DNA of 33,750 nucleotides from a virus: positions 1-33,750 of the IMG/VR virus record IMGVR_UViG_3300042563_002531; one strand, written 5' to 3'. The notes under the pieces are model-generated. The model saw only the letters and a list, made by a program, of their open reading frames with translations. It was not told where the DNA came from and made no database searches. The number at the start of each line of letters is the position of its first letter. Within the stretch, counting starts at the first letter, position 1. Of the stretch, positions 1-7,906 are shown in pieces. The position numbers and the translations under genes were made by a program.

Positions 1-976
1 CTTCACCATTATAGTGAAATTCTATATCAAATTCAGACGGCGGCACCATGAAGTAACCTCCACTACCCGATAATATTTCAGGGGCTTGATGAAATCTTAG
101 TCTTTGTATAATTGATTGAACTTCGTTTGCTTCTTTTTCGCTACGAGGATAGAACATAAATTCAAAAGCAAACTGCCTAAAATCAGGAGATGTGTATAGC
201 AATTCCAACTGAGGATTCTTGACTAATCCAAACGCTGATGCGAAAAGTGCAGTTGCGGAGCTTTCACCCAATATACCACTAGACAATTTTGCTGCGATTG
301 CTCCCAAAAATGGAGTTGCATTTTTACCCAATTTACTAGGATCAAACTCTTTTCCTGTTATTGAATCACTCAAAATTGAAACTCCAGCTGCGGCTTTGGC
401 TGCATTTTCTTTACCTAGTTCTAGTTTTGAATAGTATTGATTATCGGTAAATGCTAACGTATCGGGCATGTATAGTGCAATCGTATCCATCGTTCGTGTC
501 GTAGTCCTCAAAAACTTGGCGTCATCCAGTGTTCCAATTGCTTTATTGAATGTGGTTTGTGCTGCCTGCAGAAACCCGCCAGTAGAGCCATATCCGATCA
601 AACTCATTTCAGTGTCAGATGATTCTCCAATTGGACCTGTCGGTGCTGAAAGACCGCCAGTGAGCGATTTCAGTGCATCAATGATGGTTTTTGCACCGCC
701 GCCAATATTTACTGCTCCTGTTCGTGCGCGAAGTCCCTCACGATTTTTCTGTATTTGTGATCTACGATCAGGTGCGGCATTGACCGGATAAGCTGTTTTG
801 TCTTGAGCGTTTACATGAATCAACATGTAATGACCTTTGTCTGTGTTGCCAAGGTCGGACGGATATCTCATTAAATTTGGATTGTAATTACTCAGGCCAT
901 TAGAGAAGCCAGCAAACGATCTATTATCCGTTTGCAACTTTTTATATGCGATATCAGTTAGATTGAAAAGTGCCAT
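1..976 (-). CDS. 48: gp48-like baseplate tail-tube cap protein (3' end outside window)
   Basis: The minus-strand frame is open from an ATG at 976 to the left edge (325 codons seen), so the C-terminus is missing. The N-terminus reads MALFNLTDIAYKKLQTDNRS and continues with a PSDLGNTDKGHYMLIHVN segment typical of T4-superfamily gp48. Near the edge a FRQFAFEFMFYPRSEKEANE stretch followed by a PSEFDIEF segment is also typical. gp48 caps the baseplate and starts the tail tube together with gp54. A TATAAATA late promoter lies 24 bases upstream of the ATG, and AGGA serves as ribosome binding site. It diverges from the gp4 gene with only 30 bases between them. The family call rests on recalled sequence pattern. 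Confidence 0.8.
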   Translation of the reverse strand, partial: MALFNLTDIAYKKLQTDNRSFAGFSNGLSNYNPNLMRYPSDLGNTDKGHYMLIHVNAQDKTAYPVNAAPDRRSQIQKNREGLRARTGAVNIGGGAKTIIDALKSLTGGLSAPTGPIGESSDTEMSLIGYGSTGGFLQAAQTTFNKAIGTLDDAKFLRTTTRTMDTIALYMPDTLAFTDNQYYSKLELGKENAAKAAAGVSILSDSITGKEFDPSKLGKNATPFLGAIAAKLSSGILGESSATALFASAFGLVKNPQLELLYTSPDFRQFAFEFMFYPRSEKEANEVQSIIQRLRFHQAPEILSGSGGYFMVPPSEFDIEFHYNGE

Positions 977-999
977 GTTTATCCTATAGTTTGACTACA

Positions 1000-1007
1000 T
1001 ATTTATA
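1000..1007 (-). promoter_or_regulatory. T4-type late promoter for gp48
   Basis: The minus strand carries an exact TATAAATA, the gp55-dependent late promoter element of T4-like phages. The expected start is about 6 bases downstream, near 994, giving an 18-base leader with AGGA before the gp48 ATG. The element overlaps the start codon of the divergent gp4 gene. Confidence 0.75.
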
Positions 1008-1456
1008 TGTCCTACGGTAAGAATACTTATAAGGGTCGATTCACCCCACAGAATCCTAAAAAATACAACGGCAATTCGGAGAATATCGTTTATCGGTCTT
1101 CATGGGAACTGCGATGTATGAAATGGTTTGACGATCATCCAGATATCATTTGGTGGTCATCCGAGGAGTTGGCTATTCCATATGTGTCGCCAGTTGATGG
1201 TAGAAGACACAGGTATTTTCCAGATTTCATCATAAAGGTGCAGAGAAAAGACGGAACAGTCATGACTCATGTAATTGAGGTCAAGCCATTTGCACAAACT
1301 CAGCGCCCTGTTCAGAAAAAGAAAACCAGGCGATTTCTTCAGGAAGCAGCAACATACGCTATAAATCAAATGAAGTGGAAAGCCGCGGACGAATTCTGCC
1401 ATACACACGGATGGAAATTTCAGATACTGACGGAAAAAGAATTAGGTATTTCGTGA
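1007..1456 (+). CDS. 4: gp4-like head completion protein (nuclease fold)
   Basis: 149 aa, against about 150 aa for T4 gp4, and similar throughout: NPKKYNG, then IVYRSSWELRCMKW, WSSEELAIPYVSPVDGR, HRYFPDF and VIEVKP. The acidic residue in RSSWE, the Asp in YFPDF and the E-x-K in IEVKP fit a TnsA-like PD-(D/E)XK nuclease core. gp4 is needed to complete DNA-filled heads before tails attach. The ATG at 1007 has no visible Shine-Dalgarno sequence and sits inside the divergent late promoter of gp48, so the mRNA could be nearly leaderless. The next gene begins 11 bases after the stop. Confidence 0.85.
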   Translation: MSYGKNTYKGRFTPQNPKKYNGNSENIVYRSSWELRCMKWFDDHPDIIWWSSEELAIPYVSPVDGRRHRYFPDFIIKVQRKDGTVMTHVIEVKPFAQTQRPVQKKKTRRFLQEAATYAINQMKWKAADEFCHTHGWKFQILTEKELGIS

Positions 1457-1467
1457 ATAAATAGACC

Positions 1468-2046
1468 ATGGCATATCTACTAGACAGAATAAACGCACAA
1501 TTAGCAAAGACGGGCTACAAAGCACGATCTCAGCAAGCTAGGACTTGGTTGCAATCCAAGATTGGTGATTTGCGAGCAACACCAAATAAACTAGCGAAAT
1601 CTGCGGAAAGAAACACTCCAAAGAGTCTCGTTGGTAAACTGTACTTCTTCTACTATGATCCTAAAACGAAAGATAAGCTGCCATATTACGACAGGTTCCC
1701 CTTGGTTTTTCCAATTGAACTATACCCAGACGGTTTTCTAGGGCTGAATTTACACTACATTCACCCAAAGCAGCGTATCATTCTATTAGATAAATTGTCA
1801 GAATTGGCTACAGATAAGAGATTTGATGATAGAACGAGATTGAAATTGTCATATCAGACGCTATCATCATTCAGTCGTTTGTATGAGGCTAGCCCATGTA
1901 TCAAGCGATATCTAGGAAGTCATGTTCAAGGACAATTTGTGGAAATTCCAGCGAGTGAATGGGATATTGCTGCACTGCTCCCAGTTGAACAATTTGAAAA
2001 AGCAAATAAAAATAAAGTCTGGGCAGACTCACGAAAGAAAATGTAA
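1468..2046 (+). CDS. Conserved T4-like phage structural-region protein, unnamed
   Basis: 192 aa. The central part (VGKLYFFYYDPKTKDKLPYY, then DRFPLVFPIELYPDGFLGLN, then LHYIHPKQR) looks like a protein that recurs beside gp4 in T4-type phages of aquatic bacteria. I cannot tie it to a T4 gene: in T4 the gene after gp4 is gp53, but this sequence does not resemble gp53. There is no signal peptide or membrane segment. The last third (ASEWDIAALLPVEQF) is acidic and amphipathic. It shares its last base with the next ATG (TAATG overlap), which implies translational coupling to the tail-tube-like gene. A structural or assembly role is inferred from position only. Confidence 0.75.
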   Translation: MAYLLDRINAQLAKTGYKARSQQARTWLQSKIGDLRATPNKLAKSAERNTPKSLVGKLYFFYYDPKTKDKLPYYDRFPLVFPIELYPDGFLGLNLHYIHPKQRIILLDKLSELATDKRFDDRTRLKLSYQTLSSFSRLYEASPCIKRYLGSHVQGQFVEIPASEWDIAALLPVEQFEKANKNKVWADSRKKM

Positions 2047-2813
2047 TGTCATTTTTACCACAGTTATTCCTTTCAAACATACAGGCCAAAGATGGTCTTG
2101 CGCGACCGAACAGATTTCAGGTCATTCTTCCTATTCCTCAATATATCGGAAACTATATTGAGTCCGGCTTGATTGAACAACTATTGAATTTTCCAAACTC
2201 GGTGTTCTCTGACATTACAACCAGAGTTCAAGGCGCGTCAGACAGTCGTTCATATAATCCTACGATTTCCCGATATCTTGCACTACAGTGTGAGTCGGCC
2301 GAGCTACCGGGCAAGAGTGTGGCGACTGCTGACGTTAGTATATATGGTCCAATATTCAAAGTTCCATATCGCGCATTGTATGAGGACATCAATTTGACTT
2401 GGATATGCACAAATGAATTCTATGAAAGAAAGTTGTTTGATAAGTGGCTAGAAGCCATGGTACCGAATGACACACACAATGCACGTTTTTCACAAGGTGA
2501 AAAAACACGATTCACAACAAACATCAAGATTGTGCAGTATGACGATTTCATCAAACAGATTTATGCAGTTGAATTGATTGATGCATTTCCAGTTGCTGTG
2601 GCACCACAAACGCTGAGTTGGGGCGATGACGGCTTTCATCGCCTTTCAGTTCGTTTTGCATACACCAGCTACAAAACAATATATGAGGGTGCTTATGATT
2701 TGGCAGCAGCCACTGCTGCACTGCTAGGCTCAAGCGTCAGTGGAGTGCCTATATCCGCAGTATTAAACACACAGGTCCGTGGAACAGCGGAAGCGATAAG
2801 AAGAATTTTTTGA
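2046..2813 (+). CDS. 54: Tail-tube family protein, probable gp54-like tube initiator
   Basis: 255 aa. The middle reads ESAELPGKSVATADVSIYGP, KVPYRALYEDINLTWICTNE, FYERKLFDKWLEAMV, then IKIVQYDDFIKQIYAVELIDAFPVAV, the pattern of the tail-tube (gp19) and tube-initiator (gp54) family. At 255 aa it is longer than a gp19 tube subunit (about 163 aa in T4) and nearer to gp54 (about 320 aa), with an N-terminal extension and an Ala-rich tail. Location next to gp48 favours gp54, which sits on the baseplate centre and seeds tube growth. gp19 is the alternative. The start overlaps the previous stop. Confidence 0.65.
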   Translation: MSFLPQLFLSNIQAKDGLARPNRFQVILPIPQYIGNYIESGLIEQLLNFPNSVFSDITTRVQGASDSRSYNPTISRYLALQCESAELPGKSVATADVSIYGPIFKVPYRALYEDINLTWICTNEFYERKLFDKWLEAMVPNDTHNARFSQGEKTRFTTNIKIVQYDDFIKQIYAVELIDAFPVAVAPQTLSWGDDGFHRLSVRFAYTSYKTIYEGAYDLAAATAALLGSSVSGVPISAVLNTQVRGTAEAIRRIF

Positions 2814-2828
2814 TTATTTGGAGATACT

Positions 2829-3557
2829 ATGTTACCTAAAATTGATGTGCCGATTTATGAAATAACTTTACCACTACTACAAAAGAAAGTAAAGATTAGA
2901 CCATTTCGTGTAAAAGAAGAGAAGATTCTTCTAATGGCGATGGAATCGGAAGATGATGCTGCTGTATTGCTTGCGATCAAACAGATTGTAAACAACTGTT
3001 GTGTTGATGATATGGATGTGGATTCACTTCCTGTTTTGGATTTGGAGTACATGTTTCTGCAACTTCGTGCAAGATCAATTGGTGAAATCATTGATCTTCA
3101 GTATCGTTGTAATAACGATGTTGATAGTGAGGATGGAATTAAAAAATGTAACAACATCATCAAACTAAGTTTCAATGCGCTTGAAGTTGAGCCTCAGACT
3201 GAGGAAGGTCACAAGAAAGAGATACAGTTGACGCCAAAACTAGGCGTTGTAATGAAGTATCCTGATTTTAAGTTAGTCAACAAGTTATCCAATCTTTCCG
3301 AAACGGAGATGATTGCAAAAATGGTTACAGGATGCATAGATTACATTTTTGATAATGATTCAGTCTACTACGCAAAAGATGCATCTGAGGCTGAGCTAGT
3401 CGATTTTGTTGATAGTCTGACTAGAGAACAGTTTGCAAAAATACAAGAGTTTTTTGATACCGTACCCAAAATGAAGAAGAACTTGACATTCAAGTGCTCT
3501 AAGTGTGGTTACGAGGAAGAGTTGGTGTTGGAAGGAATACAAAGTTTTTTCGGATAA
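2829..3557 (+). CDS. 26: gp26-like baseplate hub/chaperone protein, 0-frame product
   Basis: 242 aa of the T4 gp26 baseplate family (VPIYEITLPLLQKKVKIRPF, RVKEEKILLMAMESED, then LDLEYMFLQLRARSIGE). The C-terminus carries a Cys4-like zinc ribbon, CSKCGYEE, with further Cys in YRCNN and KKCNN upstream. GGAG precedes the ATG at good distance. The gene stops 4 bases after a perfect slippery heptamer (TTTTTTC, 3545-3551) followed by a hairpin. The next frame continues without a convincing start of its own, so this is probably the short form of a frameshifted pair. It lies directly upstream of the tape measure gene, where tail assembly chaperones are normally found. Confidence 0.8.
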   Translation: MLPKIDVPIYEITLPLLQKKVKIRPFRVKEEKILLMAMESEDDAAVLLAIKQIVNNCCVDDMDVDSLPVLDLEYMFLQLRARSIGEIIDLQYRCNNDVDSEDGIKKCNNIIKLSFNALEVEPQTEEGHKKEIQLTPKLGVVMKYPDFKLVNKLSNLSETEMIAKMVTGCIDYIFDNDSVYYAKDASEAELVDFVDSLTREQFAKIQEFFDTVPKMKKNLTFKCSKCGYEEELVLEGIQSFFG

Positions 3558-3590
3558 CCTTTCGCCACGATAGTTTGGCGAATCACTATC
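3545..3590 (+). promoter_or_regulatory. Programmed -1 ribosomal frameshift signal
   Basis: T TTT TTC lies in the zero frame of the gp26-like gene (codons 240-241) and matches X XXY YYZ exactly. After a 9-base spacer comes a perfect 7-bp hairpin, 3561-3567 (TTCGCCA) with 3576-3582 (TGGCGAA), loop of 8. Six loop bases (GATAGT, 3569-3574) are complementary to 3585-3590 (ACTATC), so a pseudoknot or an alternative hairpin can form. The 2-base third loop may be too short to span the whole first stem. Confidence 0.8.
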
Positions 3591-3748
3591 AAACAAACTT
3601 TGCGTTGATGCAACACCACAAATATTCATTGGGTGACTTGGAAATGATGGTACCATGGGAAAGAACAATTTACATAACCATGCTCATGCGCCACATTGAA
3701 GAAGAGAATGAAAAAATAAAGCAACAAATGCAGAATAGAAGAAAATAA
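3551..3748 (+). CDS. -1 frame extension of gp26-like protein (tail assembly chaperone C-terminal part)
   Basis: After slippage at 3545-3551 the ribosome would read 65 more residues (RITFRHDSLANHYQTNFALM and on to KQQMQNRRK), giving a 306-aa fusion. The segment HKYSLGDLEMMVPWERTIYITMLMRHIEEENEK resembles the second part of frameshifted tail chaperones (G/GT type): short helices, then an acidic-basic helical end. The only upstream ATG in this frame (3503) lies inside the gp26-like gene with no ribosome binding site, and the next (3608) is deep inside the conserved part. This supports production by frameshifting. The stop is followed after 1 base by the tape measure ATG. Confidence 0.75.
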   Translation, partial: RITFRHDSLANHYQTNFALMQHHKYSLGDLEMMVPWERTIYITMLMRHIEEENEKIKQQMQNRRK

Positions 3749-3749
3749 A

Positions 3750-5612
3750 ATGGCAACTTTCACCGATATTTACAAACAAGAACTGAAGGGTAAGGGCGTA
3801 CTCAACTCTCTTGGAACGGCTGCACTCAAGCGCACACGCGAGAAGCTGGACATTAGAAATATGCTTTTCGGTGGAAGTGGTGCTATTGCTGCAACAGGTC
3901 AGAAGGTATTTGGTAAAGGATATCAGGCAATACAGAAGGGCGGATCCACCGGAAAAGCTGTATCAGAAAACATCGGCACACAATCTATCGCCATGGATCA
4001 GTTGTTGGTGTCTGCGCAAAAACAAGAGGCTCAGCTATCCATAATTGCTAAAAACACAATGAATAGCAATGCCATGGCCAGAGACATGAATGTGACTCGA
4101 CAGAATATCATGAAGTTGGTAACTATGGGTGGAGGAAAAGCCAGTCGTGGTGCTGATATGTTTTTCAAGGACGCGGCCGCAAGAGAATCTGCGTATGAAT
4201 CTCAATTTAAAAAAGGTAGAGAAAAACAAACAACACCAACACCAGTAGCTGAGAAAAGTAAATCTGGTGGAATGTTAGCGATGTTTGGTGGAATTGCAAC
4301 TGCGATTGTTGGAACAATTAGAAGTGCGTTAGGTGGTATACCTGATCTCCTAAAAAGCATATTCTCAGTTGATAATCTTTTGAAAGTGTTCGGAATAGCA
4401 GGAAACGTCATCAGTGGAATTGTAAAGTTGTTACCTATGTTGGTCAGCCCAGCATTTTTGGGTATCATTGCTGCGGTTGCAGGAGCAACTTGGTTGATGA
4501 AATTTATGGAGAGTAAAAATGCTGAGGCCAACACTCCAGAAAAAATCCAAGGTAGAATTGAGGACAACTCAGGAAGCAGTGGAGCAAAAGCGGCCAGCGA
4601 AAGCGCATCAAGAAAAATTGATCAGGGATTGAGGGACGCAGCTTCAGGAAACTACAGTGATGAATTTGTTCAAAGATACACAGGCGGAAAAGAACTGCCC
4701 ACCGGAGAAATTGTTGGCGGAATAAAAACGCAAAAAGAACTTCAAGATGTGATAAAAACTGCCGATGAGCAAGGCAAAAAAGAAATAACCATAGGTGGTC
4801 CAAGTGCATCAGAACAGGCTAAAGATGTGCGCCTTGGACCATCACCAACAAAAATGTCGCTTTTAGATGCCATAGCAAAAGGAGAGTCTGCCGGAGCGGG
4901 AGGATATGATGCAATGAATCAGGGCACAGTTGGACTTGCAGGTAGAGTTGTTGGATCAGGAAATTCAGAAAAAGTCATTGGTAAAAAATTGACAGATATG
5001 ACTATTGGTGAAATCATGGCCAAAGGCGCTAAGAAAACCGATAGTGCTGAAAAAAGACGAGATCAAGGTCTGATTTTTGCCGCAGGAAGATATCAGATTA
5101 TTCCCGAAACACTAAAAGGATTAGTTGACTCAGGAATAGCGTCCAAAGATGAAAAATTTAGTCCAGAAGTGCAAGACAGACTCGGCATGCAACTAATCAA
5201 ACAAACTGGAGCAACAAAATTAGCAGCAGAAGGAAAATATGATGAGGCACAAAATGCATTAGCCAAGACCTGGGCTGGAATACCATTAGCAACAGATGTT
5301 GTTGATAAGAAGGGTAATCTCAAAAAAGCAGGACAGTCATTTTATGCTGGTCCAGGTAATAAAGCACATGCTGGTTCAGGCAAAGATGTGCGTGCATCAT
5401 TGATGGCTATGAACAATAATGCTGGAGACAATTTATCACAAGGAAGCAGTGCGCTAGCCGCAGTGTCGCGTGATATGAATGTTGCTCAAGCACCGAATGT
5501 TGTAGTGAATGCGCCACAAACTACAGTTGCATCTGGCAAAGGACAATCTGCACCAGTTGCATCAGCAACAAACGTGGATGCTCTAGAGTTGTTTTTCAAA
5601 TACGCCATGTAA
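3750..5612 (+). CDS. Tail tape measure protein with C-terminal muramidase-like domain
   Basis: 620 aa, near the 590 aa of T4 gp29. The N-terminal ~170 residues are helical and Gln/Lys-rich. Residues ~175-255 hold hydrophobic membrane-active segments (MLAMFGGIATAIVGTIRSAL; AFLGIIAAVAGATWLM). From ~370 to 545 there is a lysozyme-like domain: LLDAIAKGESAGAGGYDAMN, LTDMTIGEIMAKGA, FAAGRYQIIPETLKGLV, FSPEVQDRLGMQLI, KTWAGIPL. The Glu in KGESAG is the likely acid. Tape measures set tail length and are ejected into the envelope, where such a domain would cut peptidoglycan. The protein is the last gene of the plus-strand tail block and is followed by a terminator hairpin. Confidence 0.85.
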   Translation: MATFTDIYKQELKGKGVLNSLGTAALKRTREKLDIRNMLFGGSGAIAATGQKVFGKGYQAIQKGGSTGKAVSENIGTQSIAMDQLLVSAQKQEAQLSIIAKNTMNSNAMARDMNVTRQNIMKLVTMGGGKASRGADMFFKDAAARESAYESQFKKGREKQTTPTPVAEKSKSGGMLAMFGGIATAIVGTIRSALGGIPDLLKSIFSVDNLLKVFGIAGNVISGIVKLLPMLVSPAFLGIIAAVAGATWLMKFMESKNAEANTPEKIQGRIEDNSGSSGAKAASESASRKIDQGLRDAASGNYSDEFVQRYTGGKELPTGEIVGGIKTQKELQDVIKTADEQGKKEITIGGPSASEQAKDVRLGPSPTKMSLLDAIAKGESAGAGGYDAMNQGTVGLAGRVVGSGNSEKVIGKKLTDMTIGEIMAKGAKKTDSAEKRRDQGLIFAAGRYQIIPETLKGLVDSGIASKDEKFSPEVQDRLGMQLIKQTGATKLAAEGKYDEAQNALAKTWAGIPLATDVVDKKGNLKKAGQSFYAGPGNKAHAGSGKDVRASLMAMNNNAGDNLSQGSSALAAVSRDMNVAQAPNVVVNAPQTTVASGKGQSAPVASATNVDALELFFKYAM

Positions 5613-5634
5613 AAATCCCGCACTAGGCGGGATT
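5611..5634 (-). terminator. Rho-independent terminator after gp32
   Basis: The 8-bp stem is AATCCCGC (5614-5621) with GCGGGATT (5627-5634), loop of 5. Read on the minus strand it ends in a T-run of five. It lies between the convergent tape measure and gp32 genes. It could also slow plus-strand transcription, but the T-run is on the gp32 side. Confidence 0.8.
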
Positions 5635-5646
5635 CAAACTCAGAGT

Positions 5647-6543
5647 TTAGTCAGCTTCTGCTAACGACTTGAAGTAATCCAAGTCATCGTCATCATTAGA
5701 TGATGTAGCAACAGGAGCTGGTGCACGGGCTGGTGCTACGCGAGTTGCTGTTGGTAGCTCAACGTCCTCTGCGCGGGTAGCAGGAACGATATCACCTTCA
5801 TAACCAAGAACTTTATCAAGACGAGCTTTCAATTGATCAAACGACTTGAAGTTTTTCTTCTCAACAAACTCTTTCAGTGAATGTTCTTTGTTGTAGATTG
5901 TTTCCAACTTAGCTTCATCATCAGACAACGCACCTTGTGCGGCGAATTCTGATTTGTCATAGTTGCGATAACCTTCAACGTTACGAATCTTCATCTTGAA
6001 GTTTGCACCTTCCCAGAGATCAAATGGGTTCAATGGTGTTTCGTCAGCGAATTCAGGATTCATTGCTTCAGAAATCTTATCAAAGATTTTCTTACCGAAC
6101 TTGAACAGACGAACAGTTCCATCATTCTCAGGATGTGCTGGATCGGAGACCACATAGATGTTTGCGAGATAGCTCAAACGGCGCTTTTGTTTACGAACAA
6201 TATCCTTGTTCGCTTCAACGCCAGAGTTCCACAATCCACTATTGTGCTCACAGACTGGGCACTTTTCACCAACAGTTGTTAAGCAATTGTCGATGAACCA
6301 ACCGCCAGGACCTTGAAAGCCGTGATCAAAACGGCGAACCCATGGCAGACCATCTTCACCATCAACACCAGGAGCAGGCAAGAAACGAATTGTAGCCATG
6401 CCGTTGCCGGACTTGTCTACAGTCGGTGTCCAGAATCTGGTGTCATCTTTAGACCCGGCTTCTGCTGTTTGTGTGGTGGATTCAATAGCCTTGGTGAGAG
6501 ATTCCAGGCTTGCGCGATTGCGCTTCAGATTTGCGAAAGACAT
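5647..6543 (-). CDS. 32: Single-stranded DNA-binding protein gp32
   Basis: 298 aa, close to T4 gp32 (301 aa). The basic start MSFANLKRNRAS corresponds to the LAST-type cooperativity region. The core shows GNGMATIRFLPAPG, then VRRFDHGFQGPGGWFIDNCL, CPVCEH, and RRLSYLANIYVVSDPAHPEN. Zinc ligands match T4: His74, Cys87, Cys95 and Cys98. The C-terminus is acidic (DDDDLDYFKSLAEAD), the tail that recruits replication proteins in T4. gp32 covers ssDNA at forks and during recombination. It heads a run in T4 order, with gp59 and gp33 downstream, separated here by a HAD gene. A terminator follows. Confidence 0.95.
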   Translation of the reverse strand: MSFANLKRNRASLESLTKAIESTTQTAEAGSKDDTRFWTPTVDKSGNGMATIRFLPAPGVDGEDGLPWVRRFDHGFQGPGGWFIDNCLTTVGEKCPVCEHNSGLWNSGVEANKDIVRKQKRRLSYLANIYVVSDPAHPENDGTVRLFKFGKKIFDKISEAMNPEFADETPLNPFDLWEGANFKMKIRNVEGYRNYDKSEFAAQGALSDDEAKLETIYNKEHSLKEFVEKKNFKSFDQLKARLDKVLGYEGDIVPATRAEDVELPTATRVAPARAPAPVATSSNDDDDLDYFKSLAEAD

Positions 6544-6561
6544 AGTATTTTCCTTGTATAA

Positions 6562-6589
6562 ATTGTATTACGTTGTATGTTTTTGTCCA
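6562..6589 (-). promoter_or_regulatory. Possible sigma70-type promoter for gp32
   Basis: TGGACA (6584-6589) and TACAAT (6562-6567) on the minus strand are 16 bases apart. The gp32 ATG is at 6543, preceded by AAGGAAAA. A second AT-rich block with TATAAATG and TATAAT lies at about 6597-6615 and could be an alternative middle or late promoter. Confidence 0.4.
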
Positions 6590-6615
6590 CAGTGTTCATT
6601 ATATCATTTATATAG

Positions 6616-7104
6616 TCACACTGCAATACGATTTTTGAGCATCATCAGTGTATTACCAATCTCTTTGTGAAGAATACCAACGCCACCGGCTGCATTAAAT
6701 GATTGAATAACGTCAGATGTATCGTCCACTAGGATGGTATTTGGTGTTGCATACCCAGCTTTATTCTTACGACCTGCGACTACATTTGGCTTCCACATGC
6801 CGAGTCCATGATCATTTAGCCAGACAGCTTTTTGTCTAGCAACTTCATTGTGGTTTTTTACACCACCAGAGGAAGTCAGAATCTCAATAGGCAGGCCTGT
6901 CGCTAGACATGCTTCTACCAATTCGTGTGCTCCGGGATACCAGTCAAGTGTCTCAAATTGCTTTGTTACAATGAAATCGTCCCAGTGCAAATTGAAGTCT
7001 TTCCTGTCACGCATTGAACCAGGCAGTTCATTGTACAGTTCAAAATATCTGCGTTCAAAGTTACACAGCACACCGTCCATGTCCAAGTAGATTTTTTCAA
7101 TCAT
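6616..7104 (-). CDS. HAD-family 5'-nucleotidase/phosphatase
   Basis: 162 aa. It starts MIEKIYLDMDGVLCNFERRY: Asp8 is the nucleophile and Asp10 the acid/base of the HAD DxDGV motif. EILTSSGG is motif II, a Lys follows at ARQKAVWL or RKNKAGY, and ILVDDTSDVI is the motif with the metal-binding acids. Size and sequence suit the cytosolic deoxyribonucleotidase (NT5C-like) group. A role in nucleotide supply is likely but the substrate is unknown. The gene lies between gp32 and gp59, where T4 has none, and overlaps gp59 by 4 bases. Confidence 0.85.
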   Translation of the reverse strand: MIEKIYLDMDGVLCNFERRYFELYNELPGSMRDRKDFNLHWDDFIVTKQFETLDWYPGAHELVEACLATGLPIEILTSSGGVKNHNEVARQKAVWLNDHGLGMWKPNVVAGRKNKAGYATPNTILVDDTSDVIQSFNAAGGVGILHKEIGNTLMMLKNRIAV

Positions 7105-7688
7105 TTCAATTCATCCAATGCATATATCTTATACAACTCACGATTGAATTGTATAAACCGTTCATATTTTACCAGCTTCCTGTAGACTGTGGGCCAGCGA
7201 ATGTCATCACTGATTTTGCGTTCCCACATTGGCAAGAAATTCATGAAAGAATTCAGGATGCATAGTGTCTCAATGGAAATAACTTTCTGCAATGCCATTG
7301 TCAACAGTTCAGGATATTCACCAGTTGTTTTGAGTAGGGAGTTAATATCACCAGATTCACCAATCACAGCACAATCATTTTTGAATGTGTAGCTCAGTGA
7401 TTGGATCGTAGCCATTCTCTTCATGTGAATCTCATTAGACTCATCTTCCAACAAAGTTCCAGCCCAAGCATTTTCATTGTGCATCAATACCGAAATAACA
7501 AACTGACGAAAATCGTCATGGTTGTATTTGCGAGACAACTTGTAAAAGTGAAACTTGTCTCTGCGGCGCTCAAAAGTTTCAATTGAAATGTTACACTTAC
7601 CATTGTACTTGAAATAGTCGTAACTATCGGAGGTAAAGTGCAATTTCAATACATGAAAAAGTGAGAATGCTTCGTATCCGGTCATCAT
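7101..7688 (-). CDS. 59: gp59-like DNA helicase loader
   Basis: 195 aa against 217 aa in T4. The N-terminal half matches T4 gp59: DYFKYNGKCNISIETFERRR, DKFHFYKLSRKY, then FVISVLMHNENAWAG, and later KVISIETLCILNSFMNFL. gp59 binds forked DNA and gp32 and loads the gp41 helicase. It lies downstream of gp32 as in T4 and overlaps its neighbours on both sides by 4 bases, so this is a coupled operon. The protein starts MMTGYEAF; either Met could be used. Confidence 0.88.
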   Translation of the reverse strand: MMTGYEAFSLFHVLKLHFTSDSYDYFKYNGKCNISIETFERRRDKFHFYKLSRKYNHDDFRQFVISVLMHNENAWAGTLLEDESNEIHMKRMATIQSLSYTFKNDCAVIGESGDINSLLKTTGEYPELLTMALQKVISIETLCILNSFMNFLPMWERKISDDIRWPTVYRKLVKYERFIQFNRELYKIYALDELK

Positions 7689-7906
7689 ATAGGTAGTCGT
7701 GAAGATTTGGGTATCATATTCAACTCTTCAGCAACGAGGGCTAGTTTTGCTTTTAGCTCCTTGTTGACTAGAGTTGACGCTAGTTCAATTTCCATACCAG
7801 TCATGTTACAATACTCAATGATTGCTTCCATGTAGTTATAGCTAGTTCCCTCAACAAGAGCTTCAATCTCTTGCTGGAACTTGTGCATTTCGTCTTTTGT
7901 TGGCAT
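7685..7906 (-). CDS. 33: gp33-like late transcription co-activator
   Basis: 73 aa, shorter than T4 gp33 (112 aa). YNYMEAIIEYCNMTGMEIEL aligns with the T4 SYLEATTAFLEENSIPETQF region, and the C-terminal SRLPI matches the end that binds the RNA polymerase beta flap and links to the sliding clamp. Its place between gp59 and dsbA is that of T4. The protein would allow gp55-dependent late transcription, consistent with TATAAATA promoters in this window. The stop and start codons of the neighbours overlap. Confidence 0.8.
   Translation of the reverse strand: MPTKDEMHKFQQEIEALVEGTSYNYMEAIIEYCNMTGMEIELASTLVNKELKAKLALVAEELNMIPKSSRLPI

Noticed and set aside
219-791. Two plus-strand open frames of 71 and 107 codons
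   Set aside because: They lie opposite the gp48 gene, which is open over the whole edge region and has recognisable sequence, promoter and ribosome binding site.
1456-1463. AATAAATA as late promoter of the gene at 1468
   Set aside because: By T4 spacing, transcription would begin at or after the ATG, so it cannot serve that start codon.
3503-3748. Independent gene starting at 3503
   Set aside because: The ATG is inside the gp26-like coding region with no ribosome binding site, and the residues before 3551 are not conserved-looking; the frameshift reading explains the frame better.
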